This document shows positions 38,821-39,599 of a stretch of DNA of 39,599 bases, one piece after another; the first letter of the stretch is position 1, and each line of letters opens with the position of its first letter. The notes under the pieces are model-generated. The model worked only from the letters and a program-made list of their open reading frames with translations. It did not search any database and was not told the DNA's origin. A program made the position numbers and the translations under genes. Source of the stretch: Chitinophagaceae bacterium. Lineage in GTDB: Bacteria > Bacteroidota > Bacteroidia > Chitinophagales > Chitinophagaceae. The stretch is taken from the NCBI GenBank assembly GCA_947454715.1, contig CANGMZ010000018.1, positions 1-39,599 on the forward strand, in the 5' to 3' direction.

Positions 38821-39599
38821 ATGAAACGTTATTTTCTGCTTATTTCAGCACTTTCCGTAGCATTTTATTCCTCTGCAAAGAAACCTGCAAAGGTGGCAAG
38901 ACCAAAATTGGTAGTGGGAATAGTCGTAGACCAAATGCGCTGGGACTACCTCTACAGATTTTATGAACAGTATGGTAACGGCGGATTTAAGCGACTCATG
39001 AAAGACGGCTATAATTGTCAGAATACCATGATCAATTATCTCCCTTCGTTCACTGCTCCGGGTCACTCCTGCATTTATACGGGTTCTGTCCCCTCTATTC
39101 ATGGCATAGCTGCCAACGATTGGGTAGATAACTATACCGGCAAAAAAGTCTATTGTACAGATGATACTGTTCATGAAGTAAATGGCGGCATTGTTGGCGG
39201 CACATCCATGAGCCCTCGCAATCTGCAGGCTACAACTATTACAGACGAACTGAGATTAGCCACAAACATGGGTAGCCGTGTTTATGGGGTTTCCATAAAA
39301 GACAGAGGTAGCATACTACCGGCTGGCCACTTGGCTAATGGTGCTTATTGGCTCGATGAAAGCACAGGTAGTTTTTGCACCAGCACCTATTATAAAAATA
39401 CTTCTCCGGCGTGGTTAAGTATTTTCAATAAAAGAAAGGTTACAGATAGCCTTATCAATCTTAATTGGGAGCTTCAAGACCCTACAACCAAGCTTTATAC
39501 GCAGAGCCTGCCCGACAATAACGCCTACGAAGGCAGTTTCAAAGGTGAAAACGCACCTGTATTTCCGCACAGTATCAAATCACTGAGCGGCAAAGACAA
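38821..39599 (+). CDS. PafA-type alkaline phosphatase family protein, 3' truncated by window edge
   Basis: ATG 38821: MKRYFLLISALSVAFYSSAKKPAKVARPKLVVGIVVDQMRWDYLYRFYEQYG...NYLPSFTAPGHSCIYTGSVPSIHGI...SIKDRGSILPAGH. Open to the window end, so absent from the ORF track. Confidence 0.88.
   Translation, partial: MKRYFLLISALSVAFYSSAKKPAKVARPKLVVGIVVDQMRWDYLYRFYEQYGNGGFKRLMKDGYNCQNTMINYLPSFTAPGHSCIYTGSVPSIHGIAANDWVDNYTGKKVYCTDDTVHEVNGGIVGGTSMSPRNLQATTITDELRLATNMGSRVYGVSIKDRGSILPAGHLANGAYWLDESTGSFCTSTYYKNTSPAWLSIFNKRKVTDSLINLNWELQDPTTKLYTQSLPDNNAYEGSFKGENAPVFPHSIKSLSGKD

Overview
The window reads as chromosomal DNA from a Bacteroidota bacterium, probably Chitinophagales-like. The lineage is inferred from T9SS C-terminal domains, TAnnTTTG promoter boxes and gene content. 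Most of it is ordinary core and housekeeping sequence: birA-rsfS-ftsH, gapA-pgk, gmk, lipB, rdgB, a biosynthetic arginine decarboxylase, leucine dehydrogenase, an alpha-oxoamine synthase, a DEAD-box helicase, and part of a CDP-sugar pathway. Both ends cut through genes: a porin on the left and a PafA-type phosphatase on the right. I found no rRNA, tRNA, CRISPR array, transposase, prophage or recognisable defence system. The signals most worth a second look are non-coding: (i) a compact, highly structured candidate small RNA on the minus strand near 2707-2793, with a Bacteroidota-type promoter and an intrinsic terminator; (ii) a 3'-end module of stop codon, 7-nt tandem repeats and hairpin terminator, with near-identical hairpins about 36 kb apart and a degenerate third copy; (iii) a 13-bp inverted repeat in the gmk leader. 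Others are an orphan T9SS type-B sorting-domain remnant, a G8 tract inside a secreted-protein gene, a 466-aa protein with degenerate internal repeats, and a small secreted Cys/Lys-rich peptide. I see no convincing new multi-gene system. Everything comes from reading the sequence; no database search was run.
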